Shown one piece after another: positions 60,869 to 64,000 of a stretch of DNA of 64,000 nucleotides. The notes beneath the pieces are model-generated. The model saw only the letters and a list, made by a program, of their open reading frames with translations, ran no database searches and had not been told where the DNA came from. Where the stretch lies: contig JAQBTG010000015.1 of NCBI GenBank assembly GCA_027624955.1, forward strand, positions 1-64,000, given 5' to 3'. Every line of letters begins with the position of its first letter. Position 1 is the first letter of the stretch. The translations under genes were made by a program, and so were the position numbers. The stretch is from Pseudomonadota bacterium. GTDB lineage: Bacteria > Pseudomonadota > Alphaproteobacteria > UBA828.

Positions 60869-61912
60869 ATGAAAGCGGCGGTGTTGCACGGCTATGACGA
60901 AGCCCTGGCGGGTGAGACGTTCGTTAACTATGAAGACGTCGCCGATCCAAAAATTGTCGCGCCGACAGACGTCATTGTCCGCATCGGCGGCGCCGGTGTG
61001 TGCCGCACCGACCTCCACATTGTCGAGGGCGTGTGGCGCGGCCTGGTGGAAGTCAAATTTCCCCACATTATGGGCCATGAGAATGCCGGTTGGGTCGAGG
61101 AGGTGGGCTCGGGCGTGACCAGCGTCAAGGTCGGCGATCCGGTGATTGTGCATCCCCTTGTCACCAGCGGCCATTGCCTGGCCTGCCGGCGCGGCGAGGA
61201 CATGCACGCCGAAGACTCGAGCTTTCCCGGCATCAACGCCGCCGGCGGCTATGCCGAATATTTGCACACTGGCGAGCGCGCTCTGATCAAGCTGCCCGAG
61301 AGCTTGGCGCCCAAGGATGTGGCGCCCTATACGGATGCCGGCCTCACTGCCTACCGCGCCGCCAAAAAGGCGGCGAAACATTTGGTGCCGGGCGAATATG
61401 CGGTGATCATCGGCGCCGGCGGGCTCGGCCATATCGGCATTCAGGCGCTGGCCGCATTGTCGCCGGCGGAGATCATCGCGGTCGACATGTCCGACCTCGC
61501 CCTTGGCCTCGCCAAGGAGAGCGGCGCGCATCATGTTATCAAGGCCGACGGCAATGAGACCGAGGCGGTGCTGGAACTGACCAAAGGCCGCGGCGCCGAA
61601 GCAGTGATCGATTTCGTCGGCGAGGGCGACGCCATCGCCAAGGGCCTGGCGATGACGCGGAATGCCGGCTACTACTACATTGTCGGCTATGGCGGGCGCA
61701 TCGAAATTCCGGCCATCGAGATGATCATCACCGAGAAAACCATCGTCGGAAATTTGGTGGGGACTTACGCCGAATTGGTCGAACTGATGGCGCTGGCTGA
61801 CCGCGGCTTGGTCAATCTCGCCACCAAGGAATACAAACTCGCCGACGCCAACCAAGCGCTGCACGATCTCCACGCCGGAACAATAAAAGGCCGCGCGGTC
61901 TTAATTCCGTAA
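60869..61912 (+). CDS. Zinc-type alcohol dehydrogenase, reduced structural zinc site
   Basis: 347 residues from the ATG at 60869. It has the catalytic zinc region GVCRTDLHIVEGVWRGLVEV and the GHENAGWVEEVGSGV block, and the NAD loop VIIGAGGLGHIGIQALAALS. The structural zinc loop reads TSGHCLACRRGEDMHAEDS, with only two of the four cysteines, so that site is probably lost. Substrate specificity (secondary or aryl alcohols) is unclear. The start at 60869 follows AGGGAGAAAGCA. Confidence 0.85.
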   Translation: MKAAVLHGYDEALAGETFVNYEDVADPKIVAPTDVIVRIGGAGVCRTDLHIVEGVWRGLVEVKFPHIMGHENAGWVEEVGSGVTSVKVGDPVIVHPLVTSGHCLACRRGEDMHAEDSSFPGINAAGGYAEYLHTGERALIKLPESLAPKDVAPYTDAGLTAYRAAKKAAKHLVPGEYAVIIGAGGLGHIGIQALAALSPAEIIAVDMSDLALGLAKESGAHHVIKADGNETEAVLELTKGRGAEAVIDFVGEGDAIAKGLAMTRNAGYYYIVGYGGRIEIPAIEMIITEKTIVGNLVGTYAELVELMALADRGLVNLATKEYKLADANQALHDLHAGTIKGRAVLIP

Positions 61913-61938
61913 CCGTGATCGGTTTCTTAGCCGAACGC

Positions 61939-62658
61939 CTATTCTGAATCTGGTGGCCACATGTGCAGCGGGCCGGATTCGATGGTGCCATCGGGCATGA
62001 TGGTGGTATCGAAAATGGCGTCGTCAAAACTGGCCTCAAAGAGGTTCGCTTGGCTAAAGTCCACGCGAGTCAAATTGGCCTCGCGGAAGCGCGTATCGCG
62101 TAATGTTGCGGCGGTGAAATCCACTCCGATCAAACTGGCACCGCGCAAAGTGGCGCCGCTTAAATCACTCTCTCTCAGATTGGCGCCGTCCAGCACAGCT
62201 TGCTCCATCTTGGCGCTGGCAAGCTCGACCTTGCCCATATTGGCATCTTTCAGAGAGGCCAAGCGCAGCACGCCGCTCCACAGATTGACCTCGGAAAAAT
62301 TCGCACCGTCGCATTGCGCGCCGGCCATCTCCGCTTGCGACATGTTGGCCCGCACCAATATTGCGCCCGCCATGCGCGCCACCTTGAAGTTGGCGCCCCA
62401 GAGATTGGCTTCGCTTACCTGCGCGCCAGTAAGATTTGCGCCTTGAAACGTGGCCAACCGCGCATTGGCCCCATATAGATTTGCCGCGCTCAAATCGGCG
62501 CCCCAGAAATCCGCTTCACGTAGATCGGCGCCCGATAAGTCGGCCGCGCTGAGATCGGCCTGACGGAAATTCCGCCCTTTGAGGACGAGGCCGCGCATGT
62601 CGGCGCCAGCGAGGCGTCCCGCAGCGATCTGTTCATTGTCCGGCCGCCAGCCTGTCAT
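61939..62658 (-). CDS. Pentapeptide-repeat protein
   Basis: 239 residues made almost entirely of A(D/N)LXX repeats (for example ADLSAADLSGADLREADFWG and ANLTGAQVSEANLWGANFKV), which fold into a right-handed quadrilateral beta-helix. No other domain is seen. Such proteins can mimic DNA (Qnr-like) but most have no known role. Its start overlaps the stop of the small upstream frame by ATGA (62655-62658), so it is translationally coupled to that remnant. Confidence 0.92.
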   Translation of the reverse strand: MTGWRPDNEQIAAGRLAGADMRGLVLKGRNFRQADLSAADLSGADLREADFWGADLSAANLYGANARLATFQGANLTGAQVSEANLWGANFKVARMAGAILVRANMSQAEMAGAQCDGANFSEVNLWSGVLRLASLKDANMGKVELASAKMEQAVLDGANLRESDLSGATLRGASLIGVDFTAATLRDTRFREANLTRVDFSQANLFEASFDDAIFDTTIMPDGTIESGPLHMWPPDSE

Positions 62659-62837
62659 GTCGCAATCACCTTCACATCCACTCCTATCGAAAGACCGAGC
62701 GCCTGGTACGCGCAGCCGCCAGTGACCGCGATCTCGGCCAGACCGTTGACGTTTTCATACCAGAAAGCAGCGCCCTCGGGCATATGTGAAAATATGCGTG
62801 CGCGCACCGCCGACGCCGAAATCGCTACATAATACAA
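62655..62837 (-). pseudogene. C-terminal remnant of SAM hydroxide adenosyltransferase (DUF62)
   Basis: 60 residues, TTG start directly after a TGA. MPEGAAFWYENVNGLAEIAV and TGGCAYQALGLSIGVDVKVI match the C-terminal domain of the S-adenosyl-L-methionine hydroxide adenosyltransferase (DUF62/DUF190-type) family, where the pattern is PxGEPFxYxNSxGxLEIAV-NxGxAxxxLGL-G. The N-terminal two thirds, including the active site, are missing; the divergent VOC gene begins 81 bp away and the interval contains no remnant that I can recognise. It is a fragment left by deletion, still coupled to the pentapeptide gene. Confidence 0.75.
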
Positions 62838-62918
62838 TCACGCGGGCACCGTCACTTGGATTTCGCCGCCAAACACCTTACCTATGAGCAAGATTGATGT
62901 TGCCTGGGGAGAATCGTC

Positions 62919-63557
62919 ATGTATTTGAAGGAAATCAACCATCTCGCCTTTATCACTGGCGATATGGAGAAAACCATCCGCTTTTACCGTGATCTTCTCG
63001 GCATGGAATTGACTCATGGCATTGGCCATGACGGTTACCGCCATTATTTCTTCAAGACCGGCCCCAATTATATCGCCTTCTTCTCCTATGACGGCGCCCA
63101 GCCAATGGTAAAGAAGTCGCATGGCTCGCCCAGCGCGCAACCGCTCGGCTTCGATCATCTCTCGATCAGCGTCGCCTCGAAAGCGGATTTATTCGCCCTC
63201 AAGGACAAGCTCGAAGCCGCCGGCATTGAAGTTAGCGGCGCCGTCGATCACGGCTTCGTCTGGTCGGTCTATTTCTTTGATAACAACAACATCCCGCTCG
63301 AAGCTAGCTGGGATTGTTTCGATATCATCAAGGCGCCGGCTATTCTCGAGGATGATCCGTTGCCGATCGCCGAAGAAGGCGCCGTGGCGCAGCCCGGCAT
63401 CTGGCCAGAGGTCACCAATCCTACGCCACCCGAGCAGATGACGGCCCACCCCGGCAATGGTTTTCCGACGCGCGCGGCGTTGCTGCGTGACGGCTCGGCG
63501 GTGCTGCGGCCCGATTTCACGGAAGACGCGGACAAACACTCCGACGCCGCCGACTAA
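62919..63557 (+). CDS. VOC-superfamily (glyoxalase/extradiol dioxygenase fold) protein
   Basis: 212 residues. The fold shows the paired modules KEINHLAFITGDMEKTIRFY RDLLG (first) and GFDHLSISVASKADLFALKD (second), with conserved His in the first and Glu near EASWDCFD. The C-terminal 50 residues are a Pro/Asp-rich tail. The metal ligands H8, H85 and E136 by pattern fit the one-metal VOC type. Enzymes of this fold vary widely, so no reaction is claimed. It is divergent from the SAM-hydroxide remnant. Confidence 0.82.
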   Translation: MYLKEINHLAFITGDMEKTIRFYRDLLGMELTHGIGHDGYRHYFFKTGPNYIAFFSYDGAQPMVKKSHGSPSAQPLGFDHLSISVASKADLFALKDKLEAAGIEVSGAVDHGFVWSVYFFDNNNIPLEASWDCFDIIKAPAILEDDPLPIAEEGAVAQPGIWPEVTNPTPPEQMTAHPGNGFPTRAALLRDGSAVLRPDFTEDADKHSDAAD

Positions 63558-63611
63558 GACCCGAAGACGCTTGAGAGAACACTCATAGACTCACCCAGGC
63601 GGCACCATCAC

Positions 63612-63639
63612 CCGGAATGCTTGCCGCATTCCGGCAAGC
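63612..63639. repeat. Overlapping, mutually exclusive hairpins
   Basis: Two perfect stems share sequence: CCGGAATGC-ttgcc-GCATTCCGG (63612-63634) and GCTTGCCG-cattc-CGGCAAGC (63619-63639). Only one can form at a time. They lie between the convergent VOC and formamidase-like genes, with no T run on either side. This could be a dispersed REP-like element, a terminator of an unusual form, or a protein site. The stretch 63558-63730 holds no gene. Confidence 0.6.
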
Positions 63640-63730
63640 GCGACCGCGCGCCCGAGTTAATACGAGGGAGCCAAGAGAGCGGACGCGACCGCCCGGCGTT
63701 TGAGGGACCAAACCAAAAATTACCCCCGCT

Positions 63731-64000
63731 TTATTCGGCCAGGAATTTTTTGCGGATTCCGGCGGCGACACTGTATTTGGGGTCAACGACATTGCCCAGC
63801 CGCACGATGCCGCATTGGCTGAGCATCATATAAGCGTCCCATTTATCGAAGCCGTAATCGGCCTCCATCCAGCGAATGAGCTCGCGATAGGCAATGCGGG
63901 TTGCGTCTTCCAACGGCCGCGCGCTGCCGACGCCAAAAATCGCGTCTTCGGTCTCATAGCGCGGCCAATCGAGCGTCCAGCCCTTGATCACATCGACCTT
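63731..64000 (-). CDS. Acetamidase/formamidase family, C-terminal part (runs off the window)
   Basis: 90 residues visible. The end VKYSV-like block and GWTLDWPRYETEDAIFGVGS, MEADYGFDKWDAYMMLSQCG, VDPKYSVAAGIRKKFL match the C-terminal half of acetamidase/formamidase (FmdA/AmdA) enzymes, which split ammonia from formamide or acetamide. The N-terminus lies beyond position 64000. The fragment agrees well with the family and shows no lesion. Confidence 0.82.
   Translation of the reverse strand, partial: KVDVIKGWTLDWPRYETEDAIFGVGSARPLEDATRIAYRELIRWMEADYGFDKWDAYMMLSQCGIVRLGNVVDPKYSVAAGIRKKFLAE

Noticed and set aside
60761-61873. 370-codon frame antisense to the alcohol dehydrogenase gene
   Set aside because: Low-information His/Gln/Asp-rich product; the sense gene has complete MDR motifs.

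Overview
The window is a contiguous piece of an alphaproteobacterial chromosome. Gene content points to the Rhodospirillales and relatives: an alphaproteobacterial flagellar cluster (FliX, a PflI/DUF6468-like protein, a MotE-like protein, a FlbD-type dyad with sigma-54 promoters), ctrA and chpT near flagellar genes, a one-cysteine DksA, an NDUFS4-type complex I subunit and HpnB. I see no rRNA, tRNA, CRISPR array or prophage. The only mobile element recognised is one IS3-family copy.

Layout. (1) 1-10.6 kb: a 5'-truncated LuxR-type response regulator, then a minus-strand run (ubiX, Gfo/Idh/MocA oxidoreductase, two amidase-signature enzymes, gamma-glutamyltransferase family). It faces a plus-strand run (DUF2461, divergent UbiD decarboxylase, polysaccharide-deacetylase family, hot-dog thioesterase). 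UbiX makes the prenyl-FMN cofactor that UbiD enzymes need, so the two arms plausibly form one catabolic locus of unknown substrate. (2) 10.6-34 kb: flagellar locus with csrA, two small unknown genes, fliO, fliP, a 1285-residue periplasmic TPR protein, motE-like, pflI-like, fliM, fliL, flgF, flgG, flgA, flgH, dksA, fliX, flgI, flgJ-type, flgN-like, flgK (broken), IS3, flhA, fliK-like, fliJ and fliI. (3) 34-36.1 kb: ctrA (nonsense codon), chpT and DUF3553. (4) 36.1-44.5 kb: LysR regulator, soluble NAD-dependent formate dehydrogenase (fused gamma-beta subunit plus molybdenum alpha subunit), DUF364-like protein, mobA, GIY-YIG-like protein and fdhD. (5) 44.5-64 kb: metabolic and housekeeping genes, including an HcnABC/opine-oxidase-like dehydrogenase trio behind dadA and hpnB, a CHASE2 adenylate/guanylate cyclase with secreted neighbours, a pentapeptide-repeat protein coupled to a gene remnant, and the end of a formamidase-like gene running off the window.

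The most striking pattern is lesions concentrated in the motility programme. flgG carries an in-frame TAG at a conserved glutamine position. ctrA carries an in-frame TAA at a conserved tyrosine position, before the DNA-recognition region. flgK is cut by an IS3 element without target duplication, and flhA starts 22 bp beyond it with no flgK 3' end or flgL between. The other flagellar reading frames look intact, so this is either very recent loss of motility, suppressed or read-through nonsense codons, or assembly error. The regulatory DNA is well preserved: two CtrA boxes (TTAA-N7-TTAA), one enclosing a CcrM-type GANTC site in the ctrA promoter, and two matched 'dyad + 71 bp + sigma-54 promoter' modules ahead of flgF and flgI. 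The best candidate for new biology is the large secreted TPR protein in the fliL-fliM-pflI-motE operon, which could be a periplasmic motor scaffold.
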